Below are positions 1 through 8,826 of a DNA stretch of 64,000 nt, piece by piece; position 1 is the stretch's first letter; each line of letters starts with the position of its first letter. The stretch is taken from positions 42,754-106,753 of the forward strand of contig CAMYOL010000077.1 in assembly GCA_947260005.1 (NCBI GenBank), given 5' to 3'. The notes below the pieces were generated by a model. The model was given only the letters and a program-made list of their open reading frames with translations. It searched no databases and was not told where the DNA came from. The translations under genes and the position numbers were made by a program. This DNA is from an uncultured Ectothiorhodospiraceae bacterium (GTDB lineage Bacteria > Pseudomonadota > Gammaproteobacteria > UBA6429 > Thiohalophilaceae).

Positions 1-364
1 TTATATATTGTCGATATTCATAAACTTCTGCGACCGTCGGTCGCGAAAGTAAACCGCGCTCGGGTCGGGGATGAAAGGTCCCTACCTGTTCATAGTAAGA
101 ATTGAAAAGATGCTCATATTTTGGATGAAATACGGAATAATCCGGGACGAAGGGTTTTAAAATAAAGGTTTCAAAAAACCAGCTGGTATGAGCCAGGTGC
201 CATTTAGGCGGACTGACATCCGGCATGGTTTGAATCCCATAATCTTCGATTTCCAACGGTTTGCAAATCGATTCAGACTCTGCGCGCACATCATTAAAGG
301 TTTGATAGATTGCGCCTATATCAAGGTCTTGGAATGCCTGATTCGTATTTTTAGTTTGAGGCAT
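1..364 (-). CDS. egtB: EgtB-like ergothioneine biosynthesis protein, N-terminal part (runs off the window)
   Basis: Reads leftward from the ATG at 364 and is open to the edge, so only about 121 N-terminal residues are visible. They contain the DinB_2-type metal-binding domain typical of EgtB, with the motifs PPKWHLAHTSWFFET and FNSYYEQVG followed by RPERGLLSRPTV. The His residues in HLAHTSWF belong to the family's iron site. EgtB is the iron-dependent sulfoxide synthase joining a thiol donor to trimethylhistidine; the catalytic FGE-sulfatase domain would lie outside the window, so the related selenoneine or OvoA-like enzymes are not excluded. The 139 bases upstream (365-503) carry no gene; a TATAAT on the minus strand at 468-473 could be a -10 box. 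Confidence 0.8.
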   Translation of the reverse strand, partial: MPQTKNTNQAFQDLDIGAIYQTFNDVRAESESICKPLEIEDYGIQTMPDVSPPKWHLAHTSWFFETFILKPFVPDYSVFHPKYEHLFNSYYEQVGTFHPRPERGLLSRPTVAEVYEYRQYI

Positions 365-503
365 GAGCTTAATACATCCTGTAGTGTCTCAAATTATTTA
401 TTAGTGTATCTTATCTTTAAAACCTAACACAAACTAATTCACAAGTTACTGACAAAACGATAAAAATATTATAGACCATATAAATATACAGTTTTTATCC
501 AAA

Positions 504-1043
504 TTATCCGATCACTGCCGAGCTGGTTATTTTGACATCTGCAAATGAATCTTTCAGCCAACGGTATGCCAGATTTTTGGCAAAAGACTGTGCCGCCGGC
601 TTATCCACCACTTTTTGAATCAGAGTTGCAATTAAGTTCAATTTGACCGTCGACAGACTGAAATGTTCAGAAAGTTTTTCGAGAGAATGCATATCGGTCG
701 GACGCACGGTCGGCATGGTATAAGCGAGCGGTTGAATCGTCTCGAATTTAATGTTTGAGAAGGCGGGACGTAATTTTATTTTGACCTCATTCTGAACCAT
801 GCTGGTAACCACCCAGGATATATTTTGCACAGCATCGATGAGATCGGTCTCGACCGCTTTATTTTGAATGAAAAAATCAAGCGCCGGATAATAGCCCAGC
901 TGGTATTGCTGTTCATATTTGATTATTTGTTCAACCAATTCATCGGTAACCACGTGTGGCGAGGCAGCGAGTTGTTGCTCTAAGGATTGATCGGGAACGA
1001 TGACGACCAGTGACAGCGCGATTGAGGTAAAGTTTAAACTCAT
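504..1043 (-). CDS. Hypothetical protein downstream of dsrS
   Basis: A 179-residue protein of unrecognised family. The first 16 residues are hydrophobic but lack a charged n-region, so a signal peptide is not convincing. The rest is mixed helical sequence without Cys clusters or catalytic motifs that I can name. It starts only about 9 bases after the stop of the DsrS-like gene on the same strand, so the two are probably co-transcribed. Nothing in the sequence identifies its role. Confidence 0.6.
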   Translation of the reverse strand: MSLNFTSIALSLVVIVPDQSLEQQLAASPHVVTDELVEQIIKYEQQYQLGYYPALDFFIQNKAVETDLIDAVQNISWVVTSMVQNEVKIKLRPAFSNIKFETIQPLAYTMPTVRPTDMHSLEKLSEHFSLSTVKLNLIATLIQKVVDKPAAQSFAKNLAYRWLKDSFADVKITSSAVIG

Positions 1044-1052
1044 CTGTCTAAA

Positions 1053-2180
1053 CTAATTCATAAGAACATTCAGACAACTGGTTAAAGGTTTAGTCACGGG
1101 TTCTATTTTTCTACGCATAACACTGCCAACCGCATCCGTCGTTGCAAATATAGGTGCAACCAGTTGTTCGCCAACAAAAGACAGTATCATCAAATTCTCT
1201 AGCATGGACAATAATTCGGGGCATAAGATGTTGATTTGCTCCAGCGCAATTTTATCTTCATCGTTTGAACATTCCGAACAATATTTTTTTGCTTCATTAA
1301 CAATCTGCTCTATGTCACGACGTTTTTCATCGTGTGGACGAATCAAATTAAACCGTCCTTCAATCGCCTCAAACAGGGCCACCACAACATCCTGGTTGGC
1401 CGGTTTTTTCAAGACCGCTTCGATGGTTTTAAAATATGCCTGCCCTTCTGGTTTTAATATCTCTAATAATAGACCCGCATATTTATTCTCTTTTGCGGCC
1501 AGATCGCTTAATTTTGCTTGCCATTGCGATAACAGCGCATGTTCATCTGCTTGCTCGGGAATGGTATGTTCGTCGGTTTTTAAGAATCCAACCAAAAAGG
1601 CATTCTTGCGCTGACCTTTTTTCCATAACTCTTTGCACACATCCTCTGAAACCAGCCCTGGCTGTAAAACCAGACGCACCGACTCAATAATATTGCGAGG
1701 CTCCTCTTCAAACGGTAAAAATTCGAGCAGGAATTCCGCTAACACTTTACCCATGTCGCCGTTAACCACCGCTTCATTGGCGAGCATACTCCTGGCATTT
1801 TCACTATTAGGCATGACCCACCAGGCGCGACGTGCAATTTCATTGGTAATGCCCTGCGCGCCGACGACGGCGACCACCGCTTCGGGCTCGCCAAGCTTTA
1901 ACAGGTTTTCAAGACTGTCAGCGCGTGCTTGACCCATACGAGTCCAGCGTTTTAAAAATACCGGGTAGCCACCGGGTGACCCTAAGACGTGGCTGGAGAT
2001 AACTTCTTTTACCCGTTTGATGTAAACCTCATCCTTACAATTTGGATTTAATTCAATCTTTGCCTCGCCTTTTTTTGTCAATCCATAGACGATCATTTTG
2101 CCGTCATCAATGCGAACCGCATCAAGCGGTTGGTGAAGTAAAACATTAATTCGGAGACTATCTTGTTGGGAGAGTTGCAT
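1053..2180 (-). CDS. dsrS: DsrS-like protein (sulfur-oxidiser-associated)
   Basis: A 375-residue soluble protein with no signal peptide or membrane segment. The N-terminal region has the stretch GSPGGYPVFLKRWTRMGQ (residues 67-84), then LGEPEAVVAVV and ARRAWWVMP, which I recognise from memory as the pattern of DsrS of sulfur-oxidising proteobacteria. DsrS has been linked in Allochromatium to control of dsr gene expression; its biochemical activity is not established. In known genomes it is often in or near the dsr cluster, but here its neighbours are sppA and egtB. The identification rests on recalled motif similarity, not on a search. Confidence 0.6.
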   Translation of the reverse strand: MQLSQQDSLRINVLLHQPLDAVRIDDGKMIVYGLTKKGEAKIELNPNCKDEVYIKRVKEVISSHVLGSPGGYPVFLKRWTRMGQARADSLENLLKLGEPEAVVAVVGAQGITNEIARRAWWVMPNSENARSMLANEAVVNGDMGKVLAEFLLEFLPFEEEPRNIIESVRLVLQPGLVSEDVCKELWKKGQRKNAFLVGFLKTDEHTIPEQADEHALLSQWQAKLSDLAAKENKYAGLLLEILKPEGQAYFKTIEAVLKKPANQDVVVALFEAIEGRFNLIRPHDEKRRDIEQIVNEAKKYCSECSNDEDKIALEQINILCPELLSMLENLMILSFVGEQLVAPIFATTDAVGSVMRRKIEPVTKPLTSCLNVLMN

Positions 2181-2304
2181 ATGACTTTCGTGTTTCGTGC
2201 TATTGATATCGTCGATTATATCGAATTTAGAAGAAAAATTGGGGGCTATTTATAGATATAACTGCCATGTTTTTAGACAGACCTTTGAGCGTAGGTGCAG
2301 AATT

Positions 2305-2457
2305 TTGATTACGTCATACCCGCGGGGTACTTTTGCTTGTAGGTACTGTATTTTGTTTACGTCATTCCCTGGAGAGGGGGAATCCAGAACCATGGATTCC
2401 CACCTCTGCGGGATAAAAATTCTGCAGATAATGTGCCCTGCGGGTATAGTCATTTAA
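2305..2457. repeat. Nested palindromic intergenic repeat (family B)
   Basis: Between sppA and dsrS. The outer arms are near-inverted copies (CATACCCGCGGGG at about 2315 and CCCTGCGGGTAT at about 2440). The inner arms GGGGGAATCC and GGATTCCC form a second hairpin at about 2376-2403. Parts recur at 12190-12275 (GCCCTGCGGGTAT and GGATTCCC), so this is a dispersed palindromic element. It lies inside a same-strand gene run and may act on the mRNA. Short reading frames here are not genes. Confidence 0.7.
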
Positions 2458-3422
2458 TTTAACGAAAAAGTACTATTGGTCATTGTTTCGAACATCTTAC
2501 CTGCAACGGCAACCCCAAAACGTTCCGCAAGTTGTTCAAAATAAGTTGGTTTTAAAGTGTAATCCACCAATTTTTCAGCTTTTACCACTTCGCGAGCAAC
2601 TAAACTGCTGCTACCAAACTTATCGACCAGGCCTAACTCTTGCGCTTCCACGCCCGTCCAGACCAGACCACTAAATAATTTTTTCTCGTCCTTTAGCTTG
2701 TCGCCACGACCGGCTTTAACGGTATCGATAAATTGTTGATGTATCTGACCTAGCAAACCTTGTACATGTTGAATCTCATCGGCTTTTTGAGGTGAAAACG
2801 GATCTAAAAAGCCTTTATTTTCACCTGCGGTATACAGGCGACGTTCAACCCCCAATTTTTTCATCGAATCAACAAAGCCAAAGCCATTCATCACCACACC
2901 AATGGAACCCACTACACTGGCCTTGTCGGCATAAATTTCATCAGCAGCGGCCGCTATGTAATATCCACCAGATGCACACAAGTCGGTTATAACCGCATAT
3001 AACTTTTTATCCGGGTGCTTTTCACGTAGGCGTATGATCTCATCATTAATATAACCGGCCTGTACAGGGCTACCACCGGGACTATTGATGCGAAGCACAA
3101 CCGCTTTAGCGTCATCATTTTTAAAGGCGCGACGTAGACCGGTCACTATATTATCGGCACTCGCTTCAGCATCGGCAGAAATAACGCCCTTCACTTCTAT
3201 CAGTGCAGTATGCTCACCTCTTGGCAAAGCATCCTTGGTCACGCTGGAGACAACCATGCCGAATAAAACCAGCAATAAATACCCTGCGATAAAACCTTTA
3301 AAAACAATCCCCCAGCGACGCGTCTTCTTCTGCTCCTCGAGCGTCGCAAACAAAAGTTTGGTTAATACCTCTTTTTCCCATTTAGGATCATTTTGTTCCG
3401 AATTTACCTGTTGATCAGACAT
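2454..3422 (-). CDS. sppA: Signal peptide peptidase SppA, 36K-type (S49 family)
   Basis: A 322-residue inner-membrane serine protease that degrades signal peptides after release. One membrane segment lies at about residues 40-60, preceded by a cytosolic tail. The S49 core follows: INSPGGSP at about 112-119, the nucleophile Ser151 in CASGGYY, SVVGSIGVV at about 169-177 and the general base Lys203 in ENKGFLDPF. The length fits the short, single-domain SppA rather than the 67-kDa E. coli form. It follows the HAD phosphatase gene by 4 bases, so the two form one unit; the same pair sits beside rluC in Pseudomonas. Confidence 0.92.
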   Translation of the reverse strand: MSDQQVNSEQNDPKWEKEVLTKLLFATLEEQKKTRRWGIVFKGFIAGYLLLVLFGMVVSSVTKDALPRGEHTALIEVKGVISADAEASADNIVTGLRRAFKNDDAKAVVLRINSPGGSPVQAGYINDEIIRLREKHPDKKLYAVITDLCASGGYYIAAAADEIYADKASVVGSIGVVMNGFGFVDSMKKLGVERRLYTAGENKGFLDPFSPQKADEIQHVQGLLGQIHQQFIDTVKAGRGDKLKDEKKLFSGLVWTGVEAQELGLVDKFGSSSLVAREVVKAEKLVDYTLKPTYFEQLAERFGVAVAGKMFETMTNSTFSLN

Positions 3423-3426
3423 AATT

Positions 3427-4140
3427 TTATCCGTTTCCTTTAATTAAATGATCACTTAGCCACGAATCGAGTTCAGTTATGTTCGCGACACAAGTGACGG
3501 GGTTAAATTTTTCTAAACGCGCCTGGTCATGTACACCATGACTCACCGCGAGACACTGCACCTTTGCATTGTTTGCCATTTCTAAATCATATTCCGTATC
3601 ACCTATCATGATGGTGTCTTCAGGTTCAACGGCAAAAAAATCCATTAACTCTTCGAGCATTTGTGGATGTGGTTTTGATCGTGTTTCATCCGCACAACGA
3701 CTGGCATGAATGTGTTGCCCTATTTCGTTTTCTTTTAAAGCATGATCCAGGCCGATTCGCCCTTTACCCGTCGCAATGGCAAGAAAATAATCCTGCTCAT
3801 TGAGATCCATCAACAACTCACGTGCCCCTGCAAACATTACACTCGGTGTTTTGTCTTCATGCATAAAATATTGTCGGTACCGAGCAACAAATTCAGTGTG
3901 ATAGTGATCGCCATCCTGCGGATACAATGAAAACAAGGCTTCTCTAAATCCTAAACCGATGACATCGCTTAGTTGTTCATCATGACGTTCCGTCAGAGCC
4001 ATATCCGCAATCGTGATGCGCAAGCAGTTTACAATCCGCGCCTGGGAGTCCATCAACGTCCCGTCCCAATCAAATACAATGAGTTCTTTTCTATGTTTCA
4101 TATTTACTTTACTACTTTCTTGATATCCAGGCGCAGCCAT
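3427..4140 (-). CDS. HAD-superfamily hydrolase (phosphoglycolate phosphatase-like)
   Basis: HAD motif I (DWDGTLMD) is near the N-terminus, the cap follows, and the C-terminal motif IMIGDTEYDLEMA binds the metal. The length of 237 residues fits the subfamily I phosphatases; the substrate cannot be read from the sequence. The chosen start at 4140 has a good AAGGAA ribosome-binding site. An internal ATG at 4101 (MKHRKELIVFDWD) also fits the family and gives 224 residues. Its conserved place between rluC and sppA matches Pseudomonas gene order. Confidence 0.88.
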   Translation of the reverse strand: MAAPGYQESSKVNMKHRKELIVFDWDGTLMDSQARIVNCLRITIADMALTERHDEQLSDVIGLGFREALFSLYPQDGDHYHTEFVARYRQYFMHEDKTPSVMFAGARELLMDLNEQDYFLAIATGKGRIGLDHALKENEIGQHIHASRCADETRSKPHPQMLEELMDFFAVEPEDTIMIGDTEYDLEMANNAKVQCLAVSHGVHDQARLEKFNPVTCVANITELDSWLSDHLIKGNG

Positions 4141-4159
4141 TATTACTATTCCTTAATTC

Positions 4160-4310
4160 CAACATTATCATCCAGACAGGAGCGAAGTGGAATGGATTGT
4201 CATCCTGACTGGAGCGAAGCGTAGTGGAAGGATCTTAAATTATTTCGTATTACAAAGAGCAAGATCCTTCCATTCCGCTTCGCTCCAGTCAGGATGACAA
4301 CACGTTTGCG
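4160..4310. repeat. Large inverted repeat of the GTCATCCTGA...AGGATCTT type (family A)
   Basis: A left arm at about 4198-4236 (GTCATCCTGACTGGAGCGAA ... AAGGATCTT) is the reverse complement of a right arm at about 4261-4301, with a 24-base spacer. A partial extra copy lies at 4168-4196. The same unit recurs at 12020-12165. It sits between rluC and the HAD gene on the same strand, so read-through transcripts would contain a stem of roughly 40 base pairs. It is a dispersed non-coding palindrome; no protein gene fits here. Confidence 0.8.
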
Positions 4311-4363
4311 CTACGCTTTGCTACGGTTTGAATGACAACTCAAAAAAACTTATTCAATATTAC

Positions 4364-5332
4364 TTACCAACTTAGTTCTAATTTTGCCAGTAAATCTTCG
4401 AATGATTTATCCAGTGGTGCATTTACTGTGACTTCTACCGTCGGTTCCTGCAAGGTAAACGACACCCCTCGTGCATGTAAAAATAACCTTTTAAATCCGA
4501 GGCCTGCAATATAGCGATTATAACGGTCGTTGCCATACTTTTCGTCCCCTGCAATCGGGTGGCCCATGTGAGCCGTATGAACCCTGATTTGATGGGTACG
4601 ACCGGTGTGAAGTTCAACATCCAGCAAACTGGCTTTTTTGTTAGCCGCCAGTAGTCGAAAGCTGGTTGAAGCCGCTTTTCCTTGCTCACTCACCCGCACA
4701 ATGCGTTCACCAGAGCGTAATACCTGTTTTTGTAATGGCGCATTCACGGTTTTATTACCATAGGGCCAGTTTCCTTCGACCAACGCCAGATATCGCTTAT
4801 GAACATCACCCTCTCGCAATTGCTCATGCAACTGACGTAAAGCACTGCGTTTTTTGGCCAGCACCAGACAGCCGGATGTATCTCTGTCCAGGCGATGAAC
4901 CAATTCAAGATAATGTAAATCGTCTCGCCATTTCCGCATGGCTTCGATGACACCAAATTGGACGCCACTCCCCCCATGGACAGCCAGCCCCGTCGGTTTG
5001 TTCAAAACAATAATGCGCTTATCTTCATACAGGATTCGTGAGGCGAGCCAGTCGGGCTTTTTGCCATCCACGACCGAACTGGTCTGGCTGACCCTGACAG
5101 GCGGGATACGCAGCTCATCATCGGCTTGTAAGCGGTAGGTCGGCTTGATACGCCCCTTATTCACGCGCACTTCACCACGCCGCAATATTCGATAAATATA
5201 ACTCTTGGGTACCCCTTTCAGTATCCGGATCAGGTAATTATCAATGCGTTGGCCGACATATTCTGACTCAACTGTGCGCCACTGGACTTTATTATATGCA
5301 GGGTTATGTGCTTGATTTTTATTCGAATTCAT
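4364..5332 (-). CDS. rluC: 23S rRNA pseudouridine synthase RluC (955/2504/2580)
   Basis: A 322-residue protein. The N-terminal S4 RNA-binding domain (about residues 20-80, with RIDNYLIRIL and YIYRILRRGEVRVN) precedes a RluA-family catalytic domain whose motif HRLDRDTSG (146-154) carries the catalytic Asp149. RluC modifies three uridines of 23S rRNA in the peptidyl-transferase region. It is divergent from rne, the arrangement seen in E. coli and Pseudomonas, and both genes share the 370-base intergenic region. Confidence 0.93.
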   Translation of the reverse strand: MNSNKNQAHNPAYNKVQWRTVESEYVGQRIDNYLIRILKGVPKSYIYRILRRGEVRVNKGRIKPTYRLQADDELRIPPVRVSQTSSVVDGKKPDWLASRILYEDKRIIVLNKPTGLAVHGGSGVQFGVIEAMRKWRDDLHYLELVHRLDRDTSGCLVLAKKRSALRQLHEQLREGDVHKRYLALVEGNWPYGNKTVNAPLQKQVLRSGERIVRVSEQGKAASTSFRLLAANKKASLLDVELHTGRTHQIRVHTAHMGHPIAGDEKYGNDRYNRYIAGLGFKRLFLHARGVSFTLQEPTVEVTVNAPLDKSFEDLLAKLELSW

Positions 5333-5702
5333 AGCCTGCTATTGTAACCCGAACCTAACAACATTGCTGGATCCGGGTAGGGCTGTTATATTAACAGTAT
5401 CTAGCTTTGCTAGCGGGTCTGAATAGACCCACAAATCTCAGGTTTATAACCATTTGCAGGTAGCAGATGGTCTGTAGAAAAAGGTGTGTCTCGCGTTCGA
5501 ACTGTAACTAGAAATAACGCTCGAGATGTTATGACACAATTATGAAACTGCGCTCCCATGGTCACAGATTTAATCATGGTAGACGGACCGATTTAAACAA
5601 GACATAACTGACTTCAACAAAGGGTTATGTAAATAAGAACTGGTCTGGCGACCCTACTGCTCTTTTGCCGTGGTCGAGCGCCGTAATGAAAAGGTTTTAA
5701 AA
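5333..5702 (+). promoter_or_regulatory. rne 5' leader and divergent rluC/rne promoter region
   Basis: A gene-free stretch of 370 bases. It contains stem-loops on the rne strand: GGGTCT/AGACCC at 5415-5430, and ACCATTTGC paired with GCAGATGGT at about 5449-5472. Other short inverted segments follow, such as CCATGGT near 5558 and ATCATGGT near 5573. In E. coli the long rne leader has hairpins that RNase E itself recognises for feedback control. The leader length and hairpins here suggest the same autoregulation; the regulation is inferred. Confidence 0.5.
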
Positions 5703-8348
5703 ATGAAACGTATGTTGTTTAACGCAACTCAACCCGAAGAGTTGCGTGTTGCTCTGGTTGATGGTCAGAGATTATATGATCTCGATATCGAAACGACCGC
5801 CCGCTTATCCAAAAAAGCTAATATTTACAAAGGTAAGATCACACGCATTGAGCCCTCACTCGAGGCCGCCTTTGTCGACTATGGTGCCGAGCGTCATGGC
5901 TTCTTGCCACTCAAGGAAATCTCCCGCGAATACTTTAAAGAAGGCGTCGACCTGTCTAAAGGCAAAGTCAGCATCAAAGATGCGCTGTCTGAAGACATCG
6001 AGGTGGTGGTCCAGGTTGGAAAAGAAGAACGAGGCAATAAAGGCGCTGCCCTAACTACGTTTATCTCGTTGGCCGGTCGTTATTTAGTGTTAATGCCAAA
6101 TAACCCTCGTGCCGGTGGCGTTTCACGCCGAATCGAAGGCGATGACCGTTCTGAGGCCCGCGATGCACTCAGCCTGGTCGAAATCCCGACCGACATGGGC
6201 TTGATTCTACGCACTGCCGGCGTCGGCAAAAGTGCCGAGGAACTGCAATGGGATCTGGATTATCTGGTTAATCTCTGGCGTTCAATATCCGAGGCCTCCG
6301 AGAAACGTGAATCGCCTTTTTTGATTTATCAGGAAAGCAATCTCGTCGTTCGTGCCATCCGCGATTATTTCCGCAGCGATATTAATGAAGTCATTATCGA
6401 CGAACCTGAAATTTACAAACAGGCCAAAGAGTTTATGGCTCAGGTGATGCCGCATAACTCCCACCGGATTAAAGAATACTCCGATGGGGTTCCGCTCTTT
6501 ACCCGCTACCAAATCGAAACCCAGATCGAATCGGCCTTTAACCGTGAAGTACGATTACCTTCCGGTGGTGCCCTGGTGATCGACCCGACAGAAGCCTTAA
6601 TTTCTATCGACATCAACTCATCAAGAGCGACCAAGGGCAGTGACATCGAAGAAACGGCTTTGAACACCAACCTTGAAGCGGCCGATGAAATAGCCCGGCA
6701 AATGCGTCTGCGTGATATTGGCGGTCTCATCGTGATCGACTTCATTGATATGACCCCTTCTCGAAACCAACGTGAAGTTGAAAATCGTCTTCGCGAGGCA
6801 TTAAAGCTGGATCGGGCCCGCGTCCAGGTCGGTCGTATATCGCGTTTCGGTTTACTGGAAATGTCTCGCCAACGTCTACGTCCTTCACTCGGCGAATCGA
6901 GCCAGATTGTCTGCCCGCGTTGCGAAGGCCAGGGCACGATTCGTGGCGTAGAGTCACTCGCCTTATCGATCTTGCGCATTGTTGAAGAAGAAGCCATGAA
7001 AGAAAATACTTCTCGCGTGGTGGCCCAGGTTCCGGTTGATACGGCTACGTTTTTACTGAATGAAAAACGCACGGTCATTGAAGAGATTCAACAGCGACAT
7101 AAAGCTGAGATCATTCTGGTGCCGAACCTCCAGCTTGAAACGCCACATTTTGAAGTGGCTCGTATACGTGAAAATGACATGACACCGGAGTTATCAAAAG
7201 CGAACAGTTTTGAAATGGCGACGACCATTGAAGCAGAAGCCGAACCCACTTCAGCAGAAGTACAACAAAAAGCCGAACAACCTGCGATTAAATCAGTGAT
7301 GCCGGCCACACCTCGCCCGGCTCCCGCCGTCGTACAAGGGCCTGGTTTTTTTGTGCGTTTGTGGCGAGCGCTATTTGGTACCGGCGAACCCAAGAAACCG
7401 AAATCAACACAACGTCGCCAACATACTCGCAATCAAAATCAACGTAACCGTCGCCCACAACAACGTCGTCAAGGTCAAAACCAAAACCGTCGTCAAGGCG
7501 GCCAAAAAGCTCAGGGTGCGGACAATAAGTCAGAACAAACTCAGAGCACTGAGCAAGGTGCCAAGCGGAACCAGAATCAGAATCGGAATCGAAACCAAAA
7601 TCGTAACCGCAACCGGAACCGCAACCAAAATAAGAATCAGTCGGCCAATCAAGGCCAGGGCCAAAATCAGAATCCCAAACAGAATCAAGGGCAAAATCAG
7701 GGACAAAGCCAGCCTTCCACTCAGGGACAGAACCAGGCCCCCGCCCAGGGACAGAACCAGGCTCCCGCCCAGGGACAGAATAAGCCTAATACCCAAGGCC
7801 AAAATCAAGAGCCAGCCCAGAGTCAGGCTCCAAAGCCGAGTCAGGCAGAAGCACAAAACCAGGGCCAGAGCACTACCCAAGGTCAGCAAGGCCAGCAAAA
7901 TCAGGGTCAGGGTCAGGGTCAAGGCAATCAGAATGCCTCAGGCCAGGGTAATCGTCGTGGTCGCCGCGGTGGTCGTCGTCGTCGTAGCAATAGCAACAAC
8001 CAAAATAGCAATGCACAAAATGCGACCCCGAATACCGATGCTAACCCGCAAAAAAGTCCAACGTCACAAACTGGACAAACAAGCGGTCAGGGAAACCAAG
8101 CAACTGGTTCAGCTCCATCGACCAACCAGAACAAGCCCCCTGCCACTCAAGCTATTAATTCGGCTCCAGTAGGAAATCAATCTAGCCCCGCCCAGGCCCC
8201 TGCAGCTTCATCCACTCAAAGCACCGCCGCTCAGGCACCCACAGCTGCGGCAAAACCAGTGGATAACAAGCCAGCCCAGACATCGGCACCGGCATCAGCG
8301 CCGGCTGCCGTAAAGCCCGAAGTGAAAGAGCCTCCGGCTAGCAATTAA
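5703..8348 (+). CDS. rne: Ribonuclease E
   Basis: Endoribonuclease that starts mRNA decay and processes rRNA/tRNA; scaffold of the degradosome at the inner membrane. The start is the ATG of [21 protein letters not shown], as in E. coli; an upstream in-frame GTG at 5670 was not chosen. The S1 domain covers about 35-125. The metal ligands fall at Asp303 (SIDINS) and Asp346 (IDFIDM), and the zinc link at Cys404/Cys407 (CPRCEGQG), the E. coli numbering. An amphipathic segment at about 546-560 ([12 protein letters not shown]) resembles the membrane-targeting helix. Residues from about 563 to 881 are disordered and very rich in Gln, Asn, Arg and Gly, with an Arg-rich patch GRRGGRRRR at about 757. 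Confidence 0.96.
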   Translation: MKRMLFNATQPEELRVALVDGQRLYDLDIETTARLSKKANIYKGKITRIEPSLEAAFVDYGAERHGFLPLKEISREYFKEGVDLSKGKVSIKDALSEDIEVVVQVGKEERGNKGAALTTFISLAGRYLVLMPNNPRAGGVSRRIEGDDRSEARDALSLVEIPTDMGLILRTAGVGKSAEELQWDLDYLVNLWRSISEASEKRESPFLIYQESNLVVRAIRDYFRSDINEVIIDEPEIYKQAKEFMAQVMPHNSHRIKEYSDGVPLFTRYQIETQIESAFNREVRLPSGGALVIDPTEALISIDINSSRATKGSDIEETALNTNLEAADEIARQMRLRDIGGLIVIDFIDMTPSRNQREVENRLREALKLDRARVQVGRISRFGLLEMSRQRLRPSLGESSQIVCPRCEGQGTIRGVESLALSILRIVEEEAMKENTSRVVAQVPVDTATFLLNEKRTVIEEIQQRHKAEIILVPNLQLETPHFEVARIRENDMTPELSKANSFEMATTIEAEAEPTSAEVQQKAEQPAIKSVMPATPRPAPAVVQGPGFFVRLWRALFGTGEPKKPKSTQRRQHTRNQNQRNRRPQQRRQGQNQNRRQGGQKAQGADNKSEQTQSTEQGAKRNQNQNRNRNQNRNRNRNRNQNKNQSANQGQGQNQNPKQNQGQNQGQSQPSTQGQNQAPAQGQNQAPAQGQNKPNTQGQNQEPAQSQAPKPSQAEAQNQGQSTTQGQQGQQNQGQGQGQGNQNASGQGNRRGRRGGRRRRSNSNNQNSNAQNATPNTDANPQKSPTSQTGQTSGQGNQATGSAPSTNQNKPPATQAINSAPVGNQSSPAQAPAASSTQSTAAQAPTAAAKPVDNKPAQTSAPASAPAAVKPEVKEPPASN
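7722..7784 (+). repeat. 24-bp tandem repeat inside the rne tail
   Basis: A unit beginning CAGGGACAGAACCAGGC occurs at 7722 and 7746 with one base difference, and a third partial copy starts at 7770. It encodes the eight-residue repeat QGQNQAPA. It is part of a longer degenerate GQNQ-rich region (about 7560-7960). The preserved frame and tandem arrangement indicate slippage-type expansion within coding DNA. Confidence 0.85.
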
Positions 8349-8383
8349 CAAAAGAAGCCAATAAAGAAATACGTTTTACGTCC

Positions 8384-8418
8384 GATAGTTAACTTGAGTC
8401 GCTCTCAGGTTAACTATC
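8384..8418 (+). promoter_or_regulatory. Perfect hairpin covering the FliL-like gene's ribosome-binding site
   Basis: GATAGTTAAC (8384-8393) and GTTAACTATC (8409-8418) are perfect inverted arms around a 15-base loop that can pair further (GAG with CTC). The right arm ends at the base before the ATG at 8419. The only plausible Shine-Dalgarno, AGG at 8407-8409, is at the arm/loop border. No T-run follows, so a simple terminator for rne is unlikely. Translation control is an inference. Confidence 0.55.
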
Positions 8419-8811
8419 ATGCGCACCCCAATTTTTATATTACTTTTACTCTTTGTTTCACCCAATCTGGTCCTCGCGGGTGGTGGTGGCGGATCCACAC
8501 CCTATTTTGAAATACAAACGCCCTTCGTCGTGAATCTTGCCGATAAAGGTAGCCTGTCGTTTTTACAGGTCAATGCACAACTCAAAGTCAAAAAAGATGA
8601 AATAAAAGACCATTTGTATGCACATCTTCCCGCCATCCAGCACACAATGATGCTGCTGTTAAGCGAACAAACCTCGGGTGACATTAAAACCGTTGCCGGT
8701 AAGCAGAAGTTGAGGGAAAAAGCCTTAAAAGAAGTTCAGGATTTACTCACCGTACAAATTGGTGATCCCGCTATTGATGATATTTATTTTACCGCTTTTA
8801 TTGTCCAGTAA
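8419..8811 (+). CDS. FliL-like protein with a signal peptide
   Basis: A 130-residue protein with an N-terminal hydrophobic stretch (residues 3-20, PIFILLLLFVSPNLVLA) and a likely cleavage before the Gly run GGGGG. The following YFEIQTPFVVNLAD and the pattern of a short beta strand, amphipathic helix and C-terminal TAFIVQ match the periplasmic domain of FliL, the flagellar stator-associated protein. Ordinary FliL keeps a membrane anchor; here the segment looks like a cleavable signal. No flagellar gene is nearby, so a role in motility is not shown. It follows rne on the same strand. Confidence 0.7.
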   Translation: MRTPIFILLLLFVSPNLVLAGGGGGSTPYFEIQTPFVVNLADKGSLSFLQVNAQLKVKKDEIKDHLYAHLPAIQHTMMLLLSEQTSGDIKTVAGKQKLREKALKEVQDLLTVQIGDPAIDDIYFTAFIVQ

Positions 8812-8826
8812 ATAAATAGAATAGAA

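Noticed and set aside
188..427. A 79-residue frame on the plus strand at the left edge
   Set aside because: It lies antisense to the EgtB coding sequence, whose protein has clear motifs in the other frame.
5670..5702. GTG start for rne, 11 codons upstream
   Set aside because: Family members begin at MKRML, and catalytic residues then fall on the E. coli numbering (303, 346, 404, 407).
7560..7960. CRISPR-like short repeats
   Set aside because: Units are contiguous, of coding triplet length and without unique spacers; they encode GQNQ-type repeats.
7351..8172. Long Arg/Lys-rich plus-strand frame and a Leu-rich minus-strand frame within rne
   Set aside because: They arise from the biased repeats of the rne tail; the RNase E frame is continuous and correct.
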